Shown: positions 36,501 through 43,925, counted from the first letter of the stretch. The stretch: DNA of 64,000 nucleotides from Corbicula japonica (GCA_038501625.1 JAZAYU010001041.1:1-64000); one strand, 5' to 3'. A program made the numbers and translations. Notes: generated from the sequence alone by a model not told the origin.

Positions 36501-39414
36501 TTGTTTTTTCCAGTGTAATATAGAAATATATTTCATAGAGTGAGCTCCGGAATTGGTATTTTCACGAGTGGCTTCGCCACTCGTGAAATACATAATTCCG
36601 GAGTCCACGAAATGGTGCAAAAACCTCTTGTTTATGATGTGACGTCATGACGTCAAATATCCAAATTTGAGCCTGTTTTCTAAGCATTCTCATTTGGTAT
36701 GTTATGTGCGTTTTGGTACCAAAGTGAAAAAAGCAGTAAAAATAAAAATTATATTCCATTGTTTTATAACAGCGAAATACCACTTTTATTTCACCAGGAA
36801 AATTCTATAATTCACTGAAAAGCATAAAATGAAACCATTTTCACACTGTGTCCCTTCCCAATTTGAGCATGATCTACACTTGTTGCAAAGTTAATAAGCC
36901 TTGTTTTCTCATGGACTGTCACAATTATATACACATATATTAATTTATTATATACCTATTCCACTACGCTCCAATCATCATCTGTCCAAATTAGCTAGGC
37001 AATCTATCATTTTCATTGTGCACTTTTATCTAATTGTATTACACACATCCATAAATGACTTCATTACACTTTTGGTGAAGTTCAGCATTTTCTTCTCTTT
37101 ATATCACTGAATTCATTTTGTTTAATATGATTTGAGAAGTGAAATATAATGAAGACCATGATGATCATACCTAAATACTGGAAGGTTAAACAAAGATTTT
37201 ATCATTAAGCAAGCATTTCATTTCTTACAAAGAATAGCAATGCAGAATGTAGATTAGGTAAAATGTAAACTGCAATTTCACATGACCTCTTCACTGGTTT
37301 GTCACATTCTATTACCAGTTTAAAGAACTCCTGTCTAGAGGCCAATTATGATAACTGAAATAATCCAATTATCAAAGTTGACTGGAACTGCTTATTCAAA
37401 TACAGGGCCCAAGATCATAAAACGGAGATTGGAGACCATTCGCCATTTCAGCCGATCAGATGCTACAGATTTGAGTCTGGTCTGCTGATTTAGTTTTACT
37501 ATCTTGGACCTGGGGCTGACAGAAAGCACCTACCCTGATACAGAGCTGAAAGAGGCTTTCATCTTCTTCTTCATTTTCTACCTTAAACATTGGTTTTGTA
37601 CAGTCCACCAGTAAAATGAGGCCATCCCTCATACTGGCGCCAGGCTGTAAACAGACAAGTTTATTCTTCACAATCCATAATTTACTGTACAATTATCTTT
37701 TAAAAGCTCATTTTTATTAAACACCCATCTCCTTTTTCTGGATGGTAGAGTATTAAACTTTTAAATATAAGCTTTAGCCACCTGGACTGTCATCATCATT
37801 TAGTAAATAGGGGCTGGAGCATTTTAACATCATTAACCAACAATTTCACACTTTACTCCATTAGGAAATAACTATCATTATGTCACTATACAAGTACCCA
37901 ACCAACAAAGAAATAACAAATAAACTAGAATTATCACTGAAAGTGGTTAAATACCCCCACATGAGTGCTTGATACTTGAACTGGGAATTCTTAGAATCAA
38001 TGGCTGATGTAACTAACGCTAGAAACGTGGACACATGTAGAAGTGACCTTGACCTTGACCCCACACACCTACTTTCAATCCTAAGCAGTCTTCAAAGAAG
38101 CAACCTTAACAGTAAGTTTCATCACAGTATCTCATTCCTCGCTAAATTAATTTAGCATAAGAAGTTTTTCTAGCCTAAAATTTAGTAACAGTGACCTTTA
38201 CCACAGTGGTCCCACTTTCAATCCAAAGTGTCATCTTCAAAGTAGCCATATATACAGCAAGTTCATCACAATATCTCATTCCTTCAAAATTTATTGAGCA
38301 GAAACGGTTTGAATATGTTAATAACCATGACCTTTACTTAACTGTGTGCCAGAAAATGTTAAAATATGTCAAGCCTTTCATTAGAAATCATCCAGAAAAC
38401 AATTTTTTTAATTTCTAGTAACAGTGAAAAGTGACCTTGACCCCACCAGGTCCATTTTCAATACCAAGTTTCGTCTTCACAGACACTACCTAAAAAGCAA
38501 TTTTCATCACAATATCTCATTCCGAACTACAGCTATTGAGCATATAGAGTTTTTCTATTTTTAGTAACAGGGACCTTGACCCCACAGGCCTTACTTTCAA
38601 TTTCAAAAGTCATCTTCACAGAAACCACCAATAAACCAAATTTCATTCAAGAATTTCATTCCAAGCTATAGTTACCGAGTGGAAATGAAGTTTTGAAGTT
38701 AAAATAACAGTGACCTTGACCTTGAACTCACAGGCCTCAAAGTCAAAGCTAACCTGTATCTTGTAATGTTACATCTGTGTCCCAAATAAATAATTAAATC
38801 TATGAAGTAATTTGTCAGTTATCGTCCAGAAACACTTTTTCTATTTTAAGTAACAGGGACCTTGACATGGACATCACAGGCCCCAAAGTCGAACTCAACC
38901 TGTATCTTCCGATGTTACATCTATGTCCCAAAAAAGGTTTTAATCTGTGAAATATTACATGAGTTATCATCCGGAAACCAGTCCCAAGTCGAACCTGACC
39001 TGTATCTTGTGATGTTACACCTGTGTACCAAATATTTTTAAAATATTTGATGCCTTTCAGGAGTTATCGTTAAGAAAGCATTTTTCTATTTTTAGTAACA
39101 GTGACCTTGACACTGGTCCCACCAGCCCTTTAAATCAAACTTGACCTGTATCTTATGATGTTACACCTGTGTACCAAAAATTATTTAAATCTGTCAAGCC
39201 TTTCATGAGTTAGCATCCGGAAACAAAGAATCCGACTGACCGACCGACAGACCAACCTACCGATCGAAGACCAACAAGCTCAATCCTATATACTCCCTCA
39301 AACTTCGTTTGTGGGGTATAATAATACAGCAGGTGAACAACTTACCTGGAAATCCAATTCCTCATCTTCTTCTTCTTCATCTCCATATTTCTGGTATCCA
39401 AACTCAAATGCCAT
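15470..39414 (-). CDS. XRCC6: Ku70, DNA end-binding subunit (complete, 19 coding exons)
   Basis: Ku70 pairs with Ku80 to form a ring that binds double-strand DNA ends in the nucleus, recruits DNA-PKcs and drives non-homologous end joining. The coding exons are listed below, from 39414 down to 15470. All junctions have AG/GT borders and consistent phases; the total is 1821 nt (606 codons plus stop). Domain order matches the family: acidic N-terminus (1-23), vWA-like alpha/beta domain (about 24-240, 'LILLVDCTKPMF', 'IISSDKDLIGVVFFGT', 'KRILLFTCNDNPH'), beta-barrel core (about 245-447, 'GFKPQSLLK', 'PPGFHVIFLPFSDD'), C-terminal arm (448-535, 'SFENPVLQKHWRNIEALALD'), an Ala/Lys linker and a SAP domain (567-606). 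The start is the only ATG before the acidic segment, two bases after a splice acceptor, so a 5' non-coding exon is expected above 39416; I could not locate it or the promoter. Intron expansion comes from repeats. Confidence 0.95.
15904..16502 (+). mobile_element. HINE/pearl-like element E in XRCC6 intron 18
   Basis: The 5' end AACTAGATGGGTG carries GTCGCCCT; the 3' end GAAAGGGCGACC carries its inverse AGGGCGAC. In between are three repeats of about 162 bp (marker TTGGCATCATCA at 16014, 16177, 16338) and a GGACGGACGGAC stretch. I name it by architecture, not by homology search. Confidence 0.6.
16771..16863 (-). CDS. XRCC6: XRCC6 coding exon 18
   Basis: Codons 536-566, a low-complexity Gly/Ala/Lys linker including 'ATAKKAKTEQ'. 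The lysine-rich patch may act as part of a nuclear localisation signal, as in the family linker. Phase 0 at both ends. Confidence 0.88.
17240..17530 (-). repeat. Tandem copies of the exon 17 3' end and splice donor
   Basis: On the minus strand the segment GGAGCCAAGAGAAAG|GTAAG recurs with intact donors at 17464, 17355 and 17258 besides the real one at 17577, spaced about 97-113 bp. Each unit contains two roughly 50-bp half-copies. They derive from the exon coding 'FPSGY...GAKRK'. Confidence 0.8.
17578..17678 (-). CDS. XRCC6: XRCC6 coding exon 17
   Basis: Codons 502-535, 'DEDRIKKRAGDAIDSFKDLV' then 'FPSGY...GAKRK'. It completes a Thr/Leu boundary from exon 16. The 3' end and donor of this exon are repeated in intron 17. 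Confidence 0.93.
18438..19343 (+). mobile_element. HINE/pearl-like element A in XRCC6 intron 16
   Basis: It begins CAACAAGAGGTGTTTGTC with ATGCCCCCC near the 5' end. It ends with hairpin CTTCTTCGAAG then GGGGGGCAT, the inverse of the 5' motif. Four direct repeats of exactly 145 bp start at 18736, 18881, 19026 and 19171, followed by (GACC)n. A short relative with one repeat is at 25583-25857. Confidence 0.7.
19360..19521 (-). CDS. XRCC6: XRCC6 coding exon 16
   Basis: Codons 448-501, 'ILKKLQFTYSTESFENPVLQ' and 'KHWRNIEALALD', start of the C-terminal arm. The acceptor segment is repeated three times in tandem upstream, and the donor lies about 15 bp from a repeat element. Confidence 0.94.
19521..19571 (-). 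repeat. Three tandem 17-bp copies of a splice acceptor
   Basis: GCTGAAAAATGTGAAAT (plus strand) occurs three times at 19521, 19538 and 19555. On the minus strand each is ATTTCACATTTTTCAGC, a complete pyrimidine tract plus CAG. The first borders exon 16. Confidence 0.9.
19725..20832 (+). mobile_element. HINE/pearl-like element B in XRCC6 intron 15
   Basis: 5' end AAACAAGAGTGCCAAAC with ATACGCC; 3' hairpin CCCGTTTTTCAAACGGG then GGCGTAT, the inverse of the 5' motif. Three 151-bp repeats start at 20311, 20462 and 20613. A CGCCCGCCTGCC-like GC stretch precedes the hairpin. Confidence 0.6.
21351..21496. mobile_element. Palindromic MITE (family M1), intron 15 copy
   Basis: A near-perfect 146-bp palindrome: GCCCAAGATCATAAAACTAAG on one arm and its inverse ending GATCTTGGGC, with GATTGG...CCAATCAGATGC arms around the centre. 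No coding capacity. Confidence 0.85.
21571..21682 (-). CDS. XRCC6: XRCC6 coding exon 15
   Basis: Codons 411-447, 'EEEIDEHKVQVRPPGF' and 'VIFLPFSDD'. At 112 nt it is not a multiple of three, so skipping would shift the frame. A palindromic MITE lies within 90 bp on each side. Confidence 0.94.
21768..21912. mobile_element. Palindromic MITE M1, intron 14 copy
   Basis: Same palindrome and subtype (CCAAGATTATAAAACTAAATC...TTTTATGATCTTGGGCC). With the copy at 21351 it brackets exon 15. Confidence 0.85.
22051..24150. mobile_element. 2.1-kb foldback element with TIRs of AGTCAAATAGGCCACA repeats
   Basis: The left end (22051-22195) is six to seven imperfect copies of GTCAAATAGGCCACAA. The right end (24037-24150) is the inverted complement in the same order of variants, including the ATATAGGCC and ATGGGCC variants, so the ends form long TIRs. 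The interior is AT-rich with no coding capacity. I do not recognise the family. Confidence 0.75.
24551..24679 (-). CDS. XRCC6: XRCC6 coding exon 14
   Basis: Codons 368-410, 'ITGSTTLFTALLKKC' and 'SPPRFVALLPQ', strongly conserved barrel strands. Phase 0 at both ends. Confidence 0.94.
24963..25137. mobile_element. Long palindrome in XRCC6 intron 13
   Basis: ACAGTTATTTCATATGTGA on the left and TCACATATGAAATAACTGT on the right. A central pair GATAGCGTTTTGAACTGTTG / CAACAGTTCAAAACGCTATC is separated by a short CCGAGGC loop. Probably a snapback MITE. Confidence 0.7.
25583..25857 (+). mobile_element. Short copy of element A with a single repeat
   Basis: Same start (CAACAAGAGATGTTTGT) and same end (CATGTGCAAAGCAATATA, hairpin, GGGGGCATAAT) as 18438-19343, but one internal 145-bp unit instead of four. 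The internal repeat number therefore varies between copies. Confidence 0.65.
26040..26128 (-). CDS. XRCC6: XRCC6 coding exon 13
   Basis: Codons 338-367, 'LYLMGFKPQSLLK' and 'ASFIYPDEK', a hallmark Ku70 segment. Phase 0 at the 3' end. Confidence 0.94.
26265..28147 (+). mobile_element. Composite tandem-repeat element C in XRCC6 intron 12
   Basis: 5' AACAAGAGCTGTCAGAGG with CTCGACTATTCGAA; 3' hairpin CTATTCTTCGAATAG then TTCGAATAGTCGAG, an exact 14-bp inverse. About six units of about 150 bp (26690-27555), possibly a second element starting AACTAGAAATGTGTCC at 26672, precede three units of about 160 bp (27560-28080). Confidence 0.65.
28368..28505. repeat. Inverted repeat in intron 12
   Basis: GGTAATATATCGCAGGATTTATCA is mirrored by GTGATAAATCCTGCAATATTTCACC with about 75 bp between. 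Probably a MITE remnant. Confidence 0.55.
28924..29038 (-). CDS. XRCC6: XRCC6 coding exon 12
   Basis: Codons 300-337, 'TGEVLMPQDLKKCQTYGG' then 'EEVDQIKRFD', part of the DNA-encircling barrel region. Ends in phase 1 with donor CAG|GTGAGG. Confidence 0.93.
30125..30221 (-). CDS. XRCC6: XRCC6 coding exon 11
   Basis: Codons 267-299, 'YNLVRPCYKPGPVKLDKDTN', matching the Ku70 'GIYNLV...PPIKL' region. Two decayed copies of this exon lie upstream in intron 10. Confidence 0.93.
30273..30356 (-). pseudogene. Decayed duplicate of XRCC6 exon 11 (copy 1)
   Basis: Between an intact acceptor (GGCAG) and donor (AAG|GTATTT), the minus strand reads 'YYLIRPCPRPQQELLDQKTN', clearly related to exon 11 'YNLVRPCYKPGPVKLDKDTN'. 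It is 84 nt instead of 97, has a stop just before its donor, and would change phase. A relic or a poison exon. Confidence 0.8.
30430..30470 (-). pseudogene. Decayed duplicate of XRCC6 exon 11 (copy 2)
   Basis: After a GACAG acceptor the minus strand reads 'YALGWPC' then stop, then a remnant of the same exon (AAGCTGGTCCCAG against AAGCCAGGTCCAG). Only the 5' half is recognisable. Confidence 0.6.
31177..31260 (-). CDS. XRCC6: XRCC6 coding exon 10
   Basis: About codons 239-266, basic 'VRSKDHKKRAYRH' then 'LGEGLQLGVGV', the first barrel strands. The last Val codon is split with exon 11 (GT|C). Confidence 0.92.
31612..31808 (-). other. Orphan cysteine-rich exon-like segment in XRCC6 intron 9
   Basis: After a good acceptor (TTTGTTTCAG) a 64-codon frame runs to TAG. 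It contains eight Cys in about 35 residues: 'NCWTMHNDLSCDVHAC' and 'CCEKACYRSLRRLCVC'. The end pattern C-x3-C-x7-C-x-C matches mollusc/arthropod CS-alpha-beta defensins, but the earlier pair is C-x4-C rather than the usual C-x3-C. It is out of frame with XRCC6, and I see no signal-peptide exon near it. It may be a defensin relic, part of an overlooked nested gene, or chance. Confidence 0.3.
31899..32027. mobile_element. Palindromic MITE M1, intron 9 copy
   Basis: GGTTATAAAACTGAG subtype. Arms CTCAAATCTCAAGTATCTG / CAGATGCTTGAGATTTGAG around TGGCTGAAATGG...CCATTTCAGCCA. The right arm is shortened. It ends about 15 bp from the exon 9 donor. Confidence 0.8.
32041..32117 (-). CDS. XRCC6: XRCC6 coding exon 9
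   Basis: Codons 214-238, acidic 'LLFNDDDEVTELADPAEKL', linking the vWA-like domain to the barrel. A palindromic MITE ends about 15 bp past the donor. Confidence 0.9.
32985..33092 (-). CDS. XRCC6: XRCC6 coding exon 8
   Basis: Codons 178-213, 'KASDLNETGIDLELMHL' then 'FDVTKFYK', end of the vWA-like domain. Phase 0; donor AAA|GTATGT. Confidence 0.93.
33429..33507 (-). CDS. XRCC6: XRCC6 coding exon 7
   Basis: Codons 151-177, 'VNSKRILLFTCNDNPHAG', a core vWA strand of Ku70. It starts by completing a Ser codon split with exon 6. Confidence 0.93.
33743..33840. mobile_element. Palindromic MITE M1 with internal deletion, intron 6
   Basis: GCCCAAGGTAATAAAACTGAG at the left, then directly AACCAGTCGCCATTTCAGCC and the right arm. 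Much of the left inner arm is missing. Confidence 0.7.
34113..34206 (-). CDS. XRCC6: XRCC6 coding exon 6
   Basis: About codons 120-150 with the family motif 'YSLSEALWTCQNMF'. Palindromic MITEs flank it on both sides (33743-33840 and 34230-34372). Confidence 0.93.
34230..34372. mobile_element. Palindromic MITE M1, intron 5 copy
   Basis: Full-length palindrome of the GGTTATAAAACTGAG subtype beginning about 24 bp upstream of exon 6. Confidence 0.85.
34614..34668 (-). CDS. XRCC6: XRCC6 coding exon 5
   Basis: Codons 102-119, 'ELDQPGAPGILELEKMCE', conserved after the exon 4 segment. Ends in phase 1; donor GAAA|GTAAGT. Confidence 0.9.
35351..35493. mobile_element. Palindromic MITE M1, intron 4 copy
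   Basis: CAGGATCATAAAATTAAAT start and TCTATGATCTTGGGCC end. The right end is about 10 bp from the exon 4 donor site. Confidence 0.8.
35504..35551 (-). CDS. XRCC6: XRCC6 coding exon 4
   Basis: Codons 86-101, 'EKSKNPNEFKHIYIYQ', matching the family segment after FFGT. Phase 0. Its donor is only about 10 bp from a palindromic MITE end. Confidence 0.92.
36210..36284 (-). CDS. XRCC6: XRCC6 coding exon 3
   Basis: Codons 61-85, 'NKIISSDKDLIGVVFFGT', a highly conserved vWA strand/loop of Ku70. Phase 0; donor ACA|GTAGGA. Confidence 0.93.
36543..36604. repeat. Short palindrome in intron 2
   Basis: GCTCCGGAATT...TTTCACGAGTGGC / GCCACTCGTGAAA...AATTCCGGAGTC: arms of about 28 bp with almost no loop. 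Probably one end of a larger MITE-like unit. Confidence 0.65.
37406..37512. mobile_element. Palindromic MITE M1, deleted copy in intron 2
   Basis: GGGCCCAAGATCATAAAAC start, GACCATTCGCCATTTCAGCC inner arm, and a GATTTAGTTTTACTATCTTGG end. The left inner arm is missing. It lies about 20 bp from the exon 2 donor. Confidence 0.7.
37534..37644 (-). CDS. XRCC6: XRCC6 coding exon 2
   Basis: Codons 24-60 with 'RDGLILLVDCTKPMF', the first strand of the vWA-like domain. The position matching human Lys31 is Gly25 here. Phase 0 at both ends. The donor AGG|GTAGGT lies about 20 bp from a palindromic MITE. Confidence 0.92.
37922..39325 (+). mobile_element. HINE/pearl-like element D in XRCC6 intron 1
   Basis: 5' AAACTAGAATTATCAC with ATACCCCCAC; 3' hairpin CAAACTTCGTTTG then GTGGGGTAT, close to the inverse. 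Inside are about seven irregular repeats sharing AGTAACAGTGACCTTGAC, then GACTGACCGACCGACAG. It ends about 20 bp from the exon 1 donor. Confidence 0.6.
39346..39414 (-). CDS. XRCC6: XRCC6 coding exon 1
   Basis: Codons 1-23, MAFEFGYQKYG then a run rich in Glu/Asp. Acidic N-termini are usual in Ku70. The acceptor TAG at 39419-39417 precedes AG-ATG, and the donor is CAG|GTAAG. Phase 0 at the 3' end. Confidence 0.9.
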
Positions 39415-39419
39415 CTCTA

Positions 39420-39890
39420 CAACAAGTAAAGAAATATGTTAATTTTTGCAATTAAAGACGATCACTACAGTTCCAAATGTATAAAAAATTCTGACATTTT
39501 AAAAGATTTTAATGAAACTGCAGCAGACAATACAAAACGAGGGTTGCATGCAAGACTGTTGTAACTATAAGTCTATATCAAAAGTAGCAAGGGGCACAAG
39601 GGAGACAACTACTCTATATCTCTTACTAATGAAATATTAGAGTGAGATTTGGTTAAAAAAAGTAGTGCTTATACAGGGTCTGTATTACGTTGAATTTAAT
39701 GCGTTTTTCATTTGGTTTAGTTAAAAAATGCACCATTCATGATAGACGATACATTTATCCAGATTGGCAAAGCATCCGGGTCTGTGCATTTTGTTTCTTT
39801 GACGAAAATAAAAATTAATTGATAATTTGCATAGCAATTAAATATAGGTAAGAATTGGTGCCCAACCATAGAATTGTAAGAACGAGTAAA
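39420..39890. other. Sequence immediately upstream of XRCC6 coding exon 1
   Basis: It should contain the end of the 5' UTR intron or the leader. I see a good acceptor at 39417-39419 but no clear promoter, CpG cluster or upstream exon. Confidence 0.4.
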
Positions 39891-40116
39891 TCTGTGAGCT
39901 AATGCTCACAAGTACCCCCGCTGTGAGAAATATGACTTTCAAAATGTAATAAAAATTTGCATTTTTTTATAATTTAGATGCCCTTTGGTTTATGTAATGC
40001 ACCTATATATTAATAATAATAAAAAGATACCCTTCTGATTGTGTAGCAAACCTGTATAGTAAAAAAAAGCTAAAAGCAGTTGGTAAACAGGAAGTAGATC
40101 AGCAAGGAGCATAAAA

Positions 40117-41405
40117 TCGCCATATCCTTTCCGCGCCCGACCCTGTTTTCCGGACGGACGTCCGTAACGTATTTAAACGCGACAAAATTTTGACTTCCCA
40201 AAACCCGACCCTTTTTTACTGGAGGACGCCCGAAACGTATTTAAACGTGTGCTTTTTTTCACGATTTTTAAACCCATAACGGAAATCTGCGTAAATTTTT
40301 TTTTAATGCCCATTGATAAATGTATGTTTGAATAAAGCACATACGCTTTTGTCCGTTACCGGTATTCTACCTTTTAATGAAATTCGGAATTTTCAACATG
40401 GTAAGAAACCCGATAAATAACTGTAAAACACATTACGGTCTTTGTTCTGTAAAAAAGGTGGAAAATGCATATCAAGAATAGTTCGTTAAAATCCCGAATT
40501 TCAACACTCTTTTACGTAATGGGTGAAAAATTCGGTTTATCGCAGGAAGACTGTAACGTAAAATTCTGTAAATTAATTAATCTAATTAACAGTAATAAAT
40601 TTTTATGCCATTGCAAAAAATGTCATTTTTAAGTTATTACTAGGTAGATATAGGATTTTTTTAAAATAATGAATACCGTATACCCCCGTTTTAATGCTCC
40701 CCCCCTAATAAACGCCCCCTCCCCTTTTTCATTCTAAAATTTTTCAATCAGGGGCAGAAAGACATTTAAAATTGACAAAAAAGTACAAATAATTAAATTA
40801 GATCTTACCTTTTCTGACAATAATCCAGTATTATTCCAACACAAATCAATTGAAAACTGTTAAACACTTTTTATTATCACAACTTTAACAATAACGGTAA
40901 ACTTGTAAGGTATTATTTTTTTCGCATAAAATGTTACGCCCCCGGGGGCGCTAAAACGGGGGTATACGGTAACTGTTTTGGAGCCACTTTTTTATTTTGA
41001 CAATGAAAGATGAAGAAACAGCAACACATGTAATTAGATTTTTTTTCTTAAAATTGAACTTTTTAAAATTACCCATTTTCTTATCAGATTATCTAAGTCA
41101 AATGTATTCAATTTCTTACTAAATTATATTTGAGAGAAAATATGCGATGCGTTCAAAGGACTTATAGTTTTAAAATACTGATCGATGATTCTGTGTTCTT
41201 TTAAATAGGCACCAAAGTAAGGACTTTTTTAAAAATGAAAAATATATCGACTGGTTTCCTACGAAAAAACAGGGTCGGGTTTTGAAAAGCTATTTTTTTT
41301 ATACGTTTAAATACGTTTCGGGCGTCTTCCCGTAAAACAGGGTCGGGTTTTGGGAAGTCAAAATTTTGTCACGTTTAAATACGTTATGGTCATGGAAAGG
41401 ATATA
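40117..41405. mobile_element. Inverted-repeat element G inserted in element F
   Basis: Left CATATCCTTTCC...AACGTATTTAAACG...CCCAAAACCCGACCC is mirrored at the right by GGGTCGGGTTTTGGG...CGTTTAAATACG...GGAAAGGATAT. The arms carry repeated ACGTATTTAAACG and CCCGACCCTGTTTT blocks. The interior has no protein and itself holds a smaller MITE. Confidence 0.7.
40676..40969. mobile_element. TA-flanked MITE inside element G
   Basis: Begins CCGTATACCCCCGTTTTA and ends TAAAACGGGGGTATACGG, exact inverses, with TA at both sides. This fits Tc1/mariner-type insertion. GC-rich inner ends flank an AT-rich centre. Confidence 0.8.
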
Positions 41406-41907
41406 GGACTTTAGGATAAAGCAATATGCAAAACATCAGGCTGCTGCAGGTTATAGTTGCTTAGAAAACTGCGATGGAAATTGTGCATGTTTGTTATCTA
41501 TGTGTAAAAATCTAAGTATTCTGTAAACAGGAAGTAGAAGAGCTACGAGCATAAAATCGCTTAACACCATAATATTATGGGACTACAGGAAAAAGCAATA
41601 CGCAAAACATCAGGCTGCTGCATGTTATAGTTGCTTAGAAAACTGCGACAGAAATTGTGCATGTTTGTCATCCCTGTGTAAAAATCTAAGTATTCAGTAA
41701 GCAGGAAGTAGATGAGCAAGGAGCATAAAATCACAGTACAGATATGGGACTATAGGATAAAACAATATGCAAAACATCAGGCTGCTGCATGTTATAGTTG
41801 CTTAGAAAACTGCAACGGAAATTGTGCATGTTTGTCATATATGTGAAAAATAGAAGTATTCTGTAAACAGGAAGTAGATGAGCAAGGAGCATAAAATTGC
41901 TTTACAC

Positions 41908-42987
41908 TAGTGTTGGGATATCGGTTGCAAATCACAATCGATCATCAGTTGGAATTGATTGCCACTTCTGATGTGATTTCACCGATTATTAATCGGTTTA
42001 TAAATCATATCTGTGTTACATTAACAAATGGTTTCTAATAAGTAGCTTACACTCAACCAAAGTTCTAATTGGTCATTAATTGTATATGTTTACAATGTAT
42101 GCTAGTTTTGTTTCTACCCTACGTCAAGAGAGGTTGTGGAAAGAACTGTTTTGTATTGAAATCAATTATCTAATGTCTTTTTAATCTTTATTGATTGTTT
42201 TCTTAAATGAATCCAATACCATTTACTTACACCGCAGGGTCAAAATTATAACAGTTTTTAATTGAAAGGGAGGTAATTTAAAAAATTGGATACTTTGAAA
42301 GGGGTTTATTTAATCAAATGTGCTATTGATTTATCATGTTTTCTGTTTTTCCTACTAATGAGGGGTCCTATTATAACAAAGCATGGAATTAAGAGCAAAT
42401 TTCTGTTTGCTTGGCCTTTTTATGCAAGAAATGCATTTTTAGCAAAATTAAGGATAACTCTTGCCAAACTGTTCCAAAATCAATTATTACAATATTAAAG
42501 CTTAAATTGAAGACTGTTGTTGGCATATGATTATAAATAAAGAGTGAATTCAATATCTTTCTAATAAAAATATACGGACAAAACGTGACCAATTAGAACT
42601 TTTGTTGAGTGTATATAACATCCCTTATTATTGTGTGTTTGCTGCTACTTTTCTACATAAAGGTTGGTGTTCCAATTACAAAAATAAAACTTTTTCGCGT
42701 GTTTTTATTAAATATGCACTGATTAGAATGAATGAAAAATGCTTAACAAAGAATACACCCCAAAATATGTTGTTGATAGCACTTAATGCTTAAAAAGCCC
42801 TACCAATTAATTTCAATCATGACAAATATTGATCAAGATACGTTTAATTGTGCAGTAGTTTACAGCCGGGGGTATACATCAGTTTAAATCAATTATGGGA
42901 CAATGACATTGATTATCGGCATCGGGAGGTTCTTACTGATGATTAATCGATGTCTTTCTAAAAGTTTCGATCATTGGCACATCACTA
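41908..42987. mobile_element. Non-autonomous hAT-like element with 8-bp target duplication
   Basis: Ends TAGTGTTGGGATATCGG and ...TCATTGGCACATCACTA pair as short hAT-type TIRs. The flanks are the identical octamer CTTTACAC (41900-41907 and 42988-42995). No transposase. It contains another MITE. Confidence 0.85.
42050..42611. mobile_element. Mariner-type MITE nested in the hAT-like element
   Basis: CACTCAACCAAAGTTCTAAT at the left and ATTAGAACTTTTGTTGAGTG at the right, flanked by TA on both sides. It has only short AT-rich frames. Confidence 0.8.
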
Positions 42988-43474
42988 CTTTACACCATAT
43001 GGGACTATAGATTAAGCATTATGCAAAATACCAGGCTGCTGCATGTTGTAGTTGCTTAGAAAACTGTGACGTAAATTGTGCATGCTTGTCATCTATGTGA
43101 AAAAAATCTTAGTATTCGGTAAACAGGAAGTAGAAGAGCTAGGAGCATAAAATTGCTTTACACCATATGGGACTATAGGATAAAGCATTATGCAAAATAA
43201 CAGGCTGCTACATTTTGTAGTTGCTTAGAAAACTGTGATGGAAATTGTGCAAGTATGTCAATTTTGTGTAAAAATGTAAGTATATGGTAAACAGGAAGTA
43301 GATGAGCAAGGAGCTTAAAATCACTTTACACCATATGGGACTACAGGATGAAGCAATAAGCAAAGTATCAGGCTTCTGCATGTTAAAGTTGCTGAGAAAA
43401 CTGCGACGGTAATTTTGTTACAGACAAACGAACGGATGGACAAGGGTAAAACAGTATACCCCCTCTTCGTATTA

Positions 43475-43925
43475 TGATTAATCTATTTTTATTCGGGAAT
43501 TTCCCGGTTTTCTTAAAACGTGATCATCTTATGCACATAAACAAATGTAAATTCTCAATGTGGGGAAACCCTTTTTGTGACGTCATTGCTATAAATGTAT
43601 ACTGTAAACATATGCGTGCCAGTGAACGGAATTCATTATGCAACACAGGTGATAAACTATTACAGATTTATTGAGTTTACCAATAATGTACATTGCCTTG
43701 GGGCAGAAACATGTGACTTTCAAGTAGGATTAGCGTCATAATGCTTTATACGGTGGGAAAATGCTATTCAAATAAATGTAATGCATGTTATGACCTATTC
43801 AATAAAGAAGAGTATTTATCACAGAAATATACAGAAATGGTTTTGTGTTTTGATACCCTGTTATAATAAGTGAAATATTCAAATAACTGCTATTCAATTA
43901 AGTGGAATGTACGGTATTTTAATAC
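43475..43925 (+). repeat. Dispersed repeat, copy 1 (inverse of 58065-58495)
   Basis: Landmarks: ATTCGGGAATTTCCCGGTTT, GTGATCATCTTATGCAC, TGACGTCATTGCTATAAATG, GGATTAGCGTCATAATGC and CAATTAAGTGGAATGTAC. All recur inverted at 58065-58495. Confidence 0.8.

Larger units (their letters stand above)
39892..43470 (+). mobile_element. Tandem-repeat element F interrupted by nested insertions
   Basis: The start CTGTGAGCTAATGCTCACAAGTACCCCCGC, about 168-bp repeats (marker AAACAGGAAGTAGA at 40085, 41525, 41865, 43121, 43289), then AACGAACGGATGGAC and ACAGTATACCCCCTCTTCG fit the same element class. The final hairpin half is missing because another repeat begins there. Subtracting the two insertions restores a period of about 151-174 bp. 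Confidence 0.65.
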
